Source: Pseudomonadales bacterium
Lineage (GTDB): Bacteria; Pseudomonadota; Gammaproteobacteria; Pseudomonadales; Azotimanducaceae
DNA length: 64,000 nucleotides
Assembly (NCBI GenBank): GCA_024234635.1
Contig: JACKNX010000002.1
Location: 186,001-250,000 of the forward strand
Direction: 5' to 3'
Shown piece by piece: positions 1-7,655 of the stretch. Position numbers and translations under genes: made by a program. How positions within the stretch are numbered: the stretch's first letter is position 1; each line of letters starts with the position of its first letter. The notes beneath the pieces are model-generated. The model ran no database searches, had not been told where the DNA came from, and saw only the letters and a list, made by a program, of their open reading frames with translations.

Positions 1-95
1 CGGGGCAGACGGAACATGAATCCATCCCGGGTTGTTGATTCCGGACTATCCTTGCACGGTCGAGGATCTGCTCGCCGGCCGCGAGGCCGCATCTG

Positions 96-887
96 TCAGA
101 AGCTCTCCAGAAACGCAGCAATGGCACGGAGCACCACCTCCGGCTGATCCCGCTGCAGCGAGTGACCGCACGCGGACAGCAGACGGGTCGTTACGCGACC
201 ACTCGCGCCCCGCTGGATCGCTTCCACCTGACGTACCGTTCCGTACCTATCATCCTCCCCCTGCAGCAACAGTATCGGCACCTCGATGGCGGCAAGAAAT
301 GTTTCGATGTTCCAGTCCCTGAAGGCGTCGCTGAGCCAGACGTCCGCCCACCCGTGGAAAGTGGCGTCCACCTGGTCACCATGATGCCGGGCCAACCGCG
401 CGCGCAACCCGCTGTCGTCGAAGCTGTCGCGTGCGGCGGCGATGCTGCGACGGGTGATATCTTCGTTGAAGACGTGTGGTGCCAGCAGCACCAGGGCGCG
501 GGTGGAGGGATCCCGCTTGCCACCCGCATGGATGATGGCAATGGAGCCGCCGTCACTGTGACCGATGAGCACGTGATCACCGATGCCGGCTGCCGCCAGT
601 ACGGCCGGCAGTACGTGCAGACCCTCGTCGTGCAGGTAGCGCGTCGGGCGAGGCAGTTGAACCGCACTGGAAGCACCATAACCAGGCCGGCTGTACAAAA
701 ACACATCGCACCGCGTCGACGCCGCCAGACGTTCCGGAAAATCCCGCCACAATGAGACGGAGCCAAGCCCCTCGTGCAGCAGGACCAGCGTCGGCCCGCA
801 GGAGGCACCCACCCGGGTTCGCGCCCAGCGGTACTCGATGCCGAGGCCACGCGGAGCCAGCCACAGCATTTCCGCCCGTTCGGCCAT
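96..887 (-). CDS. alpha/beta hydrolase
   Basis: Serine hydrolase of the alpha/beta fold, about 263 residues from the chosen start. The oxyanion-loop segment LLHEGLGS lies near residues 36-43. The nucleophile elbow GHSDGG is at 109-114 with Ser111, an acidic residue sits in GEDDRYG near 210-216, and the general-base His is in ACGHS near 242. The order and spacing fit the Ser-Asp-His triad of small esterases, C-C bond hydrolases and haloperoxidase-like enzymes. The frame stays open upstream to about 1019, but that extension is Arg/Cys-rich and unlike the family; three ATGs lie at 902, 896 and 887, and 887 has an AGGATGG-like site just before it. No signal peptide is visible, so it is probably cytoplasmic. 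The substrate cannot be read from sequence. It is divergent from the DUF6316-type gene at 1085. Confidence 0.8.
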   Translation of the reverse strand: MAERAEMLWLAPRGLGIEYRWARTRVGASCGPTLVLLHEGLGSVSLWRDFPERLAASTRCDVFLYSRPGYGASSAVQLPRPTRYLHDEGLHVLPAVLAAAGIGDHVLIGHSDGGSIAIIHAGGKRDPSTRALVLLAPHVFNEDITRRSIAAARDSFDDSGLRARLARHHGDQVDATFHGWADVWLSDAFRDWNIETFLAAIEVPILLLQGEDDRYGTVRQVEAIQRGASGRVTTRLLSACGHSLQRDQPEVVLRAIAAFLESF

Positions 888-1084
888 GCATGCCATCCTC
901 ATGTCTAGGCGCGCCACCTTACCCCGCCCCCGCCACGCGGTCACTTGCCCGCCGGACTTACAAAATCCTGACAGTTGCCTGCATCGTTTTGTCAACCTCC
1001 ATCGGCAAAAGTGTGACACCGTTCGCCTGCGAAGCGCGAACCATCGACTACACTTTTGCTTGACCCGTTCAAGGAGACCGGACC

Positions 1085-1546
1085 ATGCCCGCCCAACGAC
1101 TGCAGCGATTTGAAGGCCGACTGTTCACGGAGGATGGTTGCCTGTTCATGGTGGTTGGCGTCGACGACGCTGCCGGTACCGCTCGCATCAGTTGTCGGCT
1201 GGACGGTCACTTGCAAATCATCGACATGCCATTGGCCGACGTTGCCAGGCGAATTGGCGCCTGCACTGCCGTGGTGATGGACAATCTGAACAGCCCGGAG
1301 ACGCAGAAGCGGCTCCAGGAAAGCAAAGACGGCTGGTATTTCACCGCGCGCGAGGGCAAACAGGGCCCCTTTGCCACCGCCAGCGAAGCGGCCAGTCAGC
1401 TTTGTCGCTACATTCTGCGCATGCAGACCGTGCCAGTACCGGCGATGCCTCGTACGGGCACACCGCTTGCACGCGACGTGGCCAGCGCCCCCCTCCCACG
1501 ACGTCGTGTCGCCGACGCCAGATCCGGTGTTTCGCACCACGTCTGA
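1085..1546 (+). CDS. DUF6316-like small protein
   Basis: A 153-residue protein without membrane segments. An N-terminal half with beta-rich pattern is followed by the signature GWYFTAREG at residues 83-91, then GPFATASEA, which resembles the DUF6316 family of gammaproteobacterial proteins (a short GYF-like W-Y-F...R-G-P-F pattern). The last 40 residues are Arg/Pro-rich and low in complexity, so they may be an unstructured tail. The start ATG at 1085 follows an AAGGAGAC ribosome-binding site about 5 bases upstream, which is strong support. The function of the family is unknown. The neighbouring genes give no clear role. Confidence 0.7.
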   Translation: MPAQRLQRFEGRLFTEDGCLFMVVGVDDAAGTARISCRLDGHLQIIDMPLADVARRIGACTAVVMDNLNSPETQKRLQESKDGWYFTAREGKQGPFATASEAASQLCRYILRMQTVPVPAMPRTGTPLARDVASAPLPRRRVADARSGVSHHV

Positions 1547-1629
1547 ACGCAGTGCCGTCTCCATACACGACGGCCACTCGACCCCGCCCGTCCGCTTGCC
1601 GGTATCAGCACAAGGTACGCTCTTGCCGT

Positions 1630-2663
1630 ACGCAACTGCGCCCGCCGGGGCTGTGCGTCTGCGTTCTCGCCAGCTTTGCGTGTGCGGCGCCAGCGGCTTC
1701 CCGGGACACTCCGCGCGAACTGACGATAGCGCCGGATGGCGGGCATGCAAGGCTGCAGGGCAAAACGCGGTTCTGGATCGCGGATACCGCATGGAAGCTG
1801 GCGTCACCTGTCATGTCACCCGCGGATGTCACCCACTATCTGGAGGAACAATCCGCCAGGGGCGAAAAAATCATCCAGGGGTAACTGCTGTATGCCATCA
1901 CGGCGGCGGATATCCAGGTGGGGAAAGCCGACCTCCCGAATCAGGCACACGCCCCCAGCCCCGACAGGTTGCACCAGGCAATCCTTCAGCGACTGGACTG
2001 GATCGTTCAGGAATCGTGGCACATTCGCCTCCCGCTGTTCGTAGAACCCCTGTAGGGGCCTGTTTCCGACGAGGCATTCAACGCTCCTGAATCCCTGGCG
2101 CGATTCGAAGCCCCGATTGTCAGAAGCTACGCCTCACAGCCGCATGTGAACTACATACCAGAGGCGGAGAACCAAAAAGATCCGACATAGCCGGGATCCA
2201 TCGGCCCTGGCGTGCTGGTCGAAGCCGAAGTGGTTGCTCCGTGCGTCCGAAATCAACTTGCTGCGCGCCGGATTGGCAATCTCACTTCGATGGTCCCGGC
2301 AGTCAACATATCTTCAGCCACTTCCGGAATCTCGTGGATTCGATGGATCGGGAAACAAACCAGCCGGCACCGGATCTGGTGACCCTTGTCCGGGATGTAC
2401 CTGGATCGGCAGATACGGTCCCGGCAATGCGTTCGGCCGACAACCGCCCTGTCTGGATCTACGTCAGTCATGGACAAACCGCGGAGTCGAACGGCCAACG
2501 GCTGCCAGGTGGCAGACTTGTCGCCACGTGGTTCAATCCCCGAGAGGGCTCACGCCGGGTGGTACGCCTGAAGCCGCGGGCTCGACTGACTATCAACCCG
2601 CCGGGGGAGGCAGACAGCGACAATGGCTGGCTTCTCGAGATTTGCGGCCCCAGGGCAGACTGA
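1630..2663 (+). pseudogene. decayed DUF4038 (apiosidase-like) glycoside hydrolase
   Basis: Remnant of a secreted DUF4038-type glycoside hydrolase. In one frame there is a signal-peptide-like stretch (about 1640-1705), then RFWIADTAWKL near 1770-1800 and the helix PADVTHYLEEQSARG, which match the N-terminal (beta/alpha)-barrel start of the family. The same frame then hits stops at 1882, 2053 and 2188, although recognisable sequence continues between them (DRLHQAILQRLDWIVQ; RSYASQPHVNYIPEAEN). The C-terminal domain, with GRLVATWFNPREGSRR typical of the DUF4038 C-terminal beta domain, is in a different frame (2241-2663). Much of the barrel centre is missing. Several in-frame stops plus a frame change mean real decay rather than one sequencing error. 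When intact it would have cut plant or algal polysaccharide side chains. Confidence 0.75.
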
Positions 2664-2733
2664 TGCCATCGACTGGACGGGGTTCCGGGACACGCTGATA
2701 CTTTCACAGGTAGCCCGAAACACCGTTGTTTAT

Positions 2734-3168
2734 ATGCCATCCATCTGGTTCGTCCGTCCGGAGCCCAAAGCACTCAACAATTTGCACCAGTCCACTGCCT
2801 GCGATGCACTGGGCATCGCCGTCACGGCGGTAGGTGACGACTGGCTGGAAGGCACCATGCCGGTGGATTCGCGCACCCGTCAGCCCTACGGACTATTGCA
2901 CGGCGGCGCTGCTGTATTGCTTGCCGAAACGCTTGGTTCCGCGGCGGCAAATGCCTGTGTGGATACCTCCCGTCAGCTTTGCGTGGGCACCGAAATCAAT
3001 GCCAGCCATGTACGTGCCGCCCGCTCCGGTGTCGTGACAGGCCGAGCCACGGCTCTTCACGTCGGCGGCCGCTCGCAGTTGTGGGAGATCCGCATTCACG
3101 ATGACCGAAACAACCTGGTAAACGTTTCGCGTCTCGCCGTCAGCGTGCTCGACAGGAAAAGCACCTGA
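2734..3168 (+). CDS. hotdog-fold acyl-CoA thioesterase (PaaI/YdiI type)
   Basis: A 144-residue single-domain hotdog thioesterase that releases CoA from acyl- or aroyl-CoA esters. The family signature is clear: LLHGGAAVLLAETLGS, with His56-Gly-Gly and the catalytic Glu65 in the long central helix, as in YdiI/MenI and EntH. Length matches the family (about 140). The frame is open upstream to 2623, but that stretch overlaps the decayed glycoside hydrolase and is not hotdog-like, so the ATG at 2734 is chosen; no strong ribosome-binding site is visible. It could serve aromatic acyl-CoA metabolism, given the benzoate-type genes farther right, but the substrate is not determined by the sequence. Confidence 0.82.
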   Translation: MPSIWFVRPEPKALNNLHQSTACDALGIAVTAVGDDWLEGTMPVDSRTRQPYGLLHGGAAVLLAETLGSAAANACVDTSRQLCVGTEINASHVRAARSGVVTGRATALHVGGRSQLWEIRIHDDRNNLVNVSRLAVSVLDRKST

Positions 3169-3405
3169 GCAGGGAGTCACGGGACCTGGAGTGGCCCGAA
3201 TGCGGCGCCTTCTCAGCGACGTGTTCGCGTTCAACAAGCGCTACCGCGCTCCGGGGCGGCAACGCGAGAGCCCGATCGCAGACGACGCCGCCAGGCGCTT
3301 TTCCAACCACCGGAGCGGGCCTGATATCGCTGTACGAACCACCACGCTTCCCGCGCGCCGAATCGTCGAGGGATGTCTGACCGGACTCGGCAAGTCCGCT
3401 GCCTG

Positions 3406-3602
3406 ACAGCGTGCCACGTTGCGATTGCCAGCGCTGTCGCGCATGGAACTTCGTTCCATGAGCGGATGCTGAAAAAGTCCCTCCCTGACTTGTTTCAGTT
3501 GTCGTCGGTTTCGCCGGTTCGGGCTAAATGCAGCGTTTTCCGCCGCATGTGCAGGCCAGACATCCCTGGCGGGCATACCTGGCTGCTATTTTCCGCAGCC
3601 TG
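3406..3602 (+). repeat. dispersed repeat copy A (flank + inverted core)
   Basis: First of six copies of a two-module repeat. The flank module (3406-3461) contains the palindrome ATGGAACTTCGTTCCAT. The core module (3463-3602) is about 140 bp and here runs opposite to the cores at 6269, 35330 and 57940: its reverse complement aligns end to end with those. The core end next to the flank forms an imperfect hairpin (CTGAAAAAGTC / GACTTGTTTCAG). The rest of the gene-free stretch 3169-3771 holds no convincing gene, only a weak Arg-rich frame at 3191-3406. Confidence 0.8.
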
Positions 3603-3771
3603 CCGATCGTCCCATGCGCGCGACGGACGGAACGAGGCCTCGCGTTGCCTGCCAACCACCGGATTTCTCCGTCGAGTTGCTCCGGGTGCCAGGTCAATTC
3701 CCGTTTTAATGCTCGCCATTAGTAGCAGGCATGGTATCGTTTCCACGCGCAACCGAATCACCACGGACGCC

Positions 3772-5055
3772 ATGCAGACCGGGACCCGCCTCCGCTCCAC
3801 CGTCATGCGCCTGCTTGCCTCTGAAGGCTGGCTCCGGCAGCAGCAACGCCGTGCGCGCCTCCGGCGCAGAATCCGCCGGGCGGCGCCTTGTGTACAGTAC
3901 TTCCATCAGACCGACGATCCCTACAGTCACCTTGCGGTACAGAAGCTCGAAGCGCTGCGCAACGCCTACGCGATCAATTTCCAGATCCACCTCGTCTCGG
4001 GTCCGCAAGCGGCTTTCCAGGGCAGCAGCGACCTGTTTGCGGACTGGGCGCTGCGTGATGCGCAGAGCATCGCCCGTGACTACGGAACCACATTGCCAGG
4101 AACCGCATATCCCGATGCGCCACGCGTGTCGGCAGCCAATGACCTGCTCGCCGCGCACCTGCAAGCGCCAGATTTTCCTCGCGCCGCCATCGACATCGGC
4201 AATACGCTGTGGTCCGGCACGTCTCTGCCAGGTGGGCTGACGAAGGATGGCAACGCGGCCGTTCGCGAAGGCAATACGCTGCGCGCACGCCTCGGACACT
4301 TTCTTGGTGGCATGTTCCACTTTGACGGCGAATGGTTCTGGGGTATCGACCGCATTCGGGTGCTGGAATTGCGGCTTCAGGCGGAAGGGTTCGGTGCGCC
4401 TTCGGGAAGCCTGTGCGTTCCTGAACCCACACCGGTGGATACCACCGGCATGCAGGCGTCCGACGTGGTGCTGGAGTACTTCCCGTCGCTACGCAGCCCA
4501 TATACCGCCATTGGCCAGCAGCGGGTGCTGGATCTGGTCGCGCGCAGCGGAGTCACGCTCGAACTGCGTCCCGTGATGCCCATGATGATGCGCGGCGTGC
4601 CAGCACCGCGCGCAAAGCAGCAGTACATCATCATGGATGCTGCCAGGGAAGCACGTTACCGACAGGTGCCCTTCGGCCACATCGTCGATCCGTTCGGCGA
4701 ACCCGTGAAAAAAGCTTTTGCGCTTTACTCCGGCGCCGTGAACCTGGGCAGGGGCTTGGAATTCGTCACGGCATATCTGCGCGCTGCCTGGACCGACGGC
4801 GTTGACATAACAACGGACAAGGGTCTGCAAACGGTGGCATCAAACGCCGGCCTCGACTGGACCGCGCTGGCCAGCGCCAGTCGGAACGCTGACTGGGAAA
4901 CCGCACTGGATGCAAATCTTCAGGCGATGCTCGCCGCCCGCCTTTGGGGTGTACCCAGCTTCCGGGTTAGCGGCGGTCGCGCCGTCGGCGCATTCGCGTG
5001 CTGGGGACAGGACCGCATCTGGCGGGTTGAAAATGAGATTGCACGTCGCGCATGA
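3772..5055 (+). CDS. double DsbA-like (HCCA-isomerase-related) protein
   Basis: A 427-residue protein with two thioredoxin/DsbA-like domains of the 2-hydroxychromene-2-carboxylate isomerase group. Domain 1 starts near residue 42 with FHQTDDPYSHLAVQKLEAL. Domain 2 starts near residue 228 with LEYFPSLRSPYTAIGQQRVL and ends with the cis-proline segment WGVPSFRVSG near residue 395. Neither domain has a CxxC pair, so a disulfide oxidase role is unlikely; the Ser/Pro-Tyr positions match glutathione-dependent isomerases (GST kappa-like). The reading frame is open back to 3373, but that part is repeat copy A, so the ATG at 3772 is used. The stop overlaps the next gene (ATGA at 5052), so translation of the TetR regulator is coupled. 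The reaction is unknown; isomerisation or glutathione conjugation of an aromatic intermediate is an inference. Confidence 0.75.
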   Translation: MQTGTRLRSTVMRLLASEGWLRQQQRRARLRRRIRRAAPCVQYFHQTDDPYSHLAVQKLEALRNAYAINFQIHLVSGPQAAFQGSSDLFADWALRDAQSIARDYGTTLPGTAYPDAPRVSAANDLLAAHLQAPDFPRAAIDIGNTLWSGTSLPGGLTKDGNAAVREGNTLRARLGHFLGGMFHFDGEWFWGIDRIRVLELRLQAEGFGAPSGSLCVPEPTPVDTTGMQASDVVLEYFPSLRSPYTAIGQQRVLDLVARSGVTLELRPVMPMMMRGVPAPRAKQQYIIMDAAREARYRQVPFGHIVDPFGEPVKKAFALYSGAVNLGRGLEFVTAYLRAAWTDGVDITTDKGLQTVASNAGLDWTALASASRNADWETALDANLQAMLAARLWGVPSFRVSGGRAVGAFACWGQDRIWRVENEIARRA

Positions 5056-5732
5056 ACAGCCTGCGTCCATCGCGCGGCGAGGTCACCCGTCAAGCGTTGC
5101 TGCGCGCCGCCGTGCATCTGTTCGCGGAACAGGGTGTCGAGAACACCACCGTTCGCGACATTCTGGCCGCGGCTGGACAGAAGAACGAGTCCGCGCTGCA
5201 CTATCACTTCGGCGGCTATCAGGGATTGATCGAAGCCGCGCAGAAACAGTGGAATGACGCCGTCCGCATACGTCGTGGCGAGATGCTGGCAGCCTGGCAG
5301 TCAGCGGGAGAGGCACCCTGCCTGCGCACGCTGTGTCGGATCATGGTGCAACCGGCGTTTGAACTGGCGGCTTCCGATACATACCACCGCGACTTTGTCA
5401 GAGCCTTTGGTCACGCGATGGCGCTCGGCACTGAACCGGCATTGAGACTCGCCCGACGCACGGAGGACGAGAGTGGTCGAACGCTCGGGAATGCGCTGCG
5501 CGCAGCGATGCCGGGACTGGATGCCTTTGCCAGCCGTCATCGTCTGGAGATTGCCCTTCGCATGTGCGCGGCGGCCATGCATCATCATGCCGGGCAACGC
5601 AGCGCGTTTCGAGGTAAGCCTGCGCAAATCTTCCTGCTGGGCCTGCTCGATGCCCTGGAAGCCCTGCTCGCTGCTCCGGAATCCGGGGAGACCCGTGCTG
5701 CCAGATCCGCGTCCGGCATGACACATCAGTAA
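5052..5732 (+). CDS. TetR/AcrR family transcriptional regulator
   Basis: A 226-residue TetR-type repressor. The N-terminal three-helix DNA-binding domain spans roughly residues 11-60: RQALLRAAVHLFAEQGV is followed by the HTH TTVRDILAAAGQ and ALHYHFGGYQGLIEA. The rest is an all-helical ligand-binding domain of ordinary length. It overlaps the stop of the DsbA-like gene by four bases (ATGA) and is followed 48 bp later by the DUF1330 gene, so the three probably form one transcription unit. The ligand is unknown; autoregulation of this small operon is the usual arrangement for the family, but no operator palindrome could be assigned with confidence. Confidence 0.85.
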   Translation: MNSLRPSRGEVTRQALLRAAVHLFAEQGVENTTVRDILAAAGQKNESALHYHFGGYQGLIEAAQKQWNDAVRIRRGEMLAAWQSAGEAPCLRTLCRIMVQPAFELAASDTYHRDFVRAFGHAMALGTEPALRLARRTEDESGRTLGNALRAAMPGLDAFASRHRLEIALRMCAAAMHHHAGQRSAFRGKPAQIFLLGLLDALEALLAAPESGETRAARSASGMTHQ

Positions 5733-5780
5733 ACACAACCGTCATCCATTCAAGATCACCGTTCAGGGAGAAACCGCACC

Positions 5781-6212
5781 ATGCACGTCGTCAACAGCAT
5801 CTATCCCAGCGAAGCACAGATTCGCGGATTTCTGGAGCCTGGCCCTGATGGCCCGATCTACATGGTGAACCTGTTGAAATTCAAACCAAGGGCTGAGTAT
5901 CCCGATGGCCGCAACAGCGAACTGACAGGCGCACAGGCCTATGATCTCTACGGCCAGGCGGTTTCAGTGCTGTTGAACGAGTTCGGTGGTGCCGTGGTGT
6001 TCGAAGGAGACGTGCAGAGACTGATGCTGGGCGAGGTGGAAGAACTTTGGGACAAGGTCGCCATCGCCATGTACCCCTCCCGGCAGGCCATGCTGGCAAT
6101 GATGCAGTCACCGCGCATGCAGGAAATCGGTATTCACCGGGCTGCCGGTCTCGCCGGACAGCTCAATATCGAGACGGGCAGCGCTCAGCGCCCAGTCGAT
6201 GCAACCGCATAA
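5781..6212 (+). CDS. DUF1330 family protein
   Basis: A 143-residue protein with the DUF1330 alpha/beta-barrel (dimeric ferredoxin-like) pattern: PIYMVNLLKFKP near residues 25-36, then a helix and strand GAVVFEGDVQ, and the conserved VAIAMYPSRQAMLAMMQSP near residues 92-110. DUF1330 proteins are stand-alone domains of unknown activity, related in fold to Dabb/EthD-type proteins. The start has AGGGAGAAACCGCACC ahead of it, a good ribosome-binding site. It follows the TetR gene by 48 bp and is probably co-transcribed. Its TAA is the first base overlap with repeat copy B. Confidence 0.8.
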   Translation: MHVVNSIYPSEAQIRGFLEPGPDGPIYMVNLLKFKPRAEYPDGRNSELTGAQAYDLYGQAVSVLLNEFGGAVVFEGDVQRLMLGEVEELWDKVAIAMYPSRQAMLAMMQSPRMQEIGIHRAAGLAGQLNIETGSAQRPVDATA

Positions 6213-6408
6213 CAGCTGGCCAGGTTGCGATTGCCAACGCTGTCGCGCATGGAACTTCGTTCCATGAGAGGCTGCTGAAAAAGCAGCCTGGTAAACCAAC
6301 CAGGGATGGCTGGCCAGCAAAATGCAGCGGAATACGCTGCAATTTGCGCGAATCGGAGGAGCCGACGACTGCTGAAACAAGTCCAGGATGGACTTTTTTC
6401 CGCATCAT
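6212..6408 (+). repeat. dispersed repeat copy B (flank + core, reference orientation)
   Basis: Second copy, taken as reference. The flank (6212-6268) carries ACAGCTGGCC and the ATGGAACTTCGTTCCAT palindrome. The core (6269-6408) begins with the hairpin AGGCTGCTGAAAAAGCAGCC and ends with AAGTCCAGGATGGACTTTTTT, a 6-bp stem followed by a T run, which looks like a factor-independent terminator for + strand transcription. It starts right at the DUF1330 stop and ends 37 bp before the GST-like gene, filling the whole gap. Confidence 0.82.
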
Positions 6409-6445
6409 GATACCGAGCGGACCCTGAACAGAACGGAGAACCACA

Positions 6446-7417
6446 ATGCCCGCCTACACCGTCTTCGGCAACGAACTCTCCTATTTCAGTCGCAAGCTCG
6501 AAGCAGCCATGCGCCTGTATGAGCTCGATTTCAGCCTGCAACCGAAGTCCCCCGAACGCACGCAGGAGATTGAAACCCGCGCTGGTACTCACCAGGTGCC
6601 CGTATTGCTCACACCGGAAAACTGGATGATCGCGGACACCACACCGCTGTTGCAGTTGCTCGACGCCCGGGTACCCCGGCGGACGATGTTCCCTTCCGGC
6701 GCCAGCGGGCTGCTGATTCATCTGGTGGAGGAGTATTTCGACGAATGGGTGGCGCGTACGATGGTGCACTACCGCTGGCACTACGAGGAAAGTGCGGTGT
6801 TTGCCTCGCTGCGCATTGCCGCAGGCAACGCGGATGCCGCGGCCCGCGTGCGCGCCTGGGGACCGCGGGCCTGTCGCGCCACCGGCACGGACAGTACGCA
6901 TCAGCAGCGCATGGCCGAAGACGAGTACCAACGCCTGCTCGATGCCATGGAGCGACAACTGCGCACAACCCGCTACCTGATGGGCGATCGGCCCACTGCC
7001 GTGGATTGCGTGGTGCTTGGCGGCCTGCGCGCGCATACCTGGATGGACCCGACGCCGAAACGCGTGGTGGCTGCATACCCGGCTGTCGTCGACTGGGTGG
7101 AGCATCGGGCAGATGCGTGGGATGGCCTCGGAGATCTCCCGGCATTCCCGGAAACCACGGACTTCGGCCACCTGGTGCTCGCGGATATGCGGGAACACTA
7201 CCTGCCTTTTGCGCTGGCCAATCGCGACGCATTGAACGTGGGCGCGAAGGCCTGCCAGGTGGAAACGTACAGCGAAATCGTGAGCTACCTCACCCGCCCC
7301 TACCCGGAGCGGTCCCGGCAGATGCTGGTGAACCGCTTGCAGGGTCTGCCAGACGATGAGCAGGCACGGGGTCAGGACTGGCTGAAGACCGTCGGACTGC
7401 TTCCTTTGCTGACCTAG
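6446..7417 (+). CDS. glutathione S-transferase-like protein
   Basis: A 323-residue GST-fold protein. The N-terminal thioredoxin-like domain (about 1-80) has TVFGNELSYFSRKLEAAM, the cis-proline motif HQVPVLL near residue 52, and DTTPLLQLLD in the place of the glutathione-gamma-Glu binding D/E-S-x motif. A helical GST C-terminal domain follows (about 90-230), with DRPTAVDCVVLGGL matching the conserved N-capping box region. The last ~90 residues are longer than classical GSTs (200-230) and are unassigned. There is no obvious catalytic Cys; Ser or Tyr near the N terminus would be the glutathione activator. A ribosome-binding site (GGAGAA) lies upstream of the ATG. The substrate is unknown. Confidence 0.75.
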   Translation: MPAYTVFGNELSYFSRKLEAAMRLYELDFSLQPKSPERTQEIETRAGTHQVPVLLTPENWMIADTTPLLQLLDARVPRRTMFPSGASGLLIHLVEEYFDEWVARTMVHYRWHYEESAVFASLRIAAGNADAAARVRAWGPRACRATGTDSTHQQRMAEDEYQRLLDAMERQLRTTRYLMGDRPTAVDCVVLGGLRAHTWMDPTPKRVVAAYPAVVDWVEHRADAWDGLGDLPAFPETTDFGHLVLADMREHYLPFALANRDALNVGAKACQVETYSEIVSYLTRPYPERSRQMLVNRLQGLPDDEQARGQDWLKTVGLLPLLT

Positions 7418-7446
7418 TGGGCCGCTTGATAAGTTCGGTGATTTGA

Positions 7447-7543
7447 GGATGGCTGAAGCGTTCCAGGCCAAGGCGTGGCTCGCAGGGCTTACCGGGCGTA
7501 TGTTCAAGAGCCGCAACGCAGGCGTGGGACGCTTCAGCCATCC
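7447..7543. repeat. 97-bp element with 15-bp perfect terminal inverted repeats
   Basis: GGATGGCTGAAGCGT at 7447-7461 is exactly matched by its reverse complement at 7529-7543, with an interior that is itself partly self-complementary (GTGGCTCGCAGGG against GAGCCGCAACGC). It sits in the gap between the GST-like gene and the sulfatase and looks like a short palindromic miniature element. It is unrelated to the six-copy repeat. No coding capacity is seen. Confidence 0.65.
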
Positions 7544-7655
7544 CCTGCGGGCGTTTCCCGCGCGCCCTTGCCTCACGCGCTCACCCGCACATACGCATTG
7601 CCCTGCGTCGTCCGAACGTACACCATGCCTGCAGCATTGCACACGTCACCCCACC

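Noticed and set aside
3191..3406. 71-residue frame after the thioesterase
   Set aside because: No ribosome-binding site, Arg-rich composition and no family pattern.
3373..3771. Open extension of the DsbA-like frame to 560 residues
   Set aside because: That part is repeat copy A and has no DsbA-like sequence; the ATG at 3772 gives the family length.
7443..7655. N-terminal extension of the sulfatase
   Set aside because: It covers the inverted-repeat element and precedes the signal peptide.
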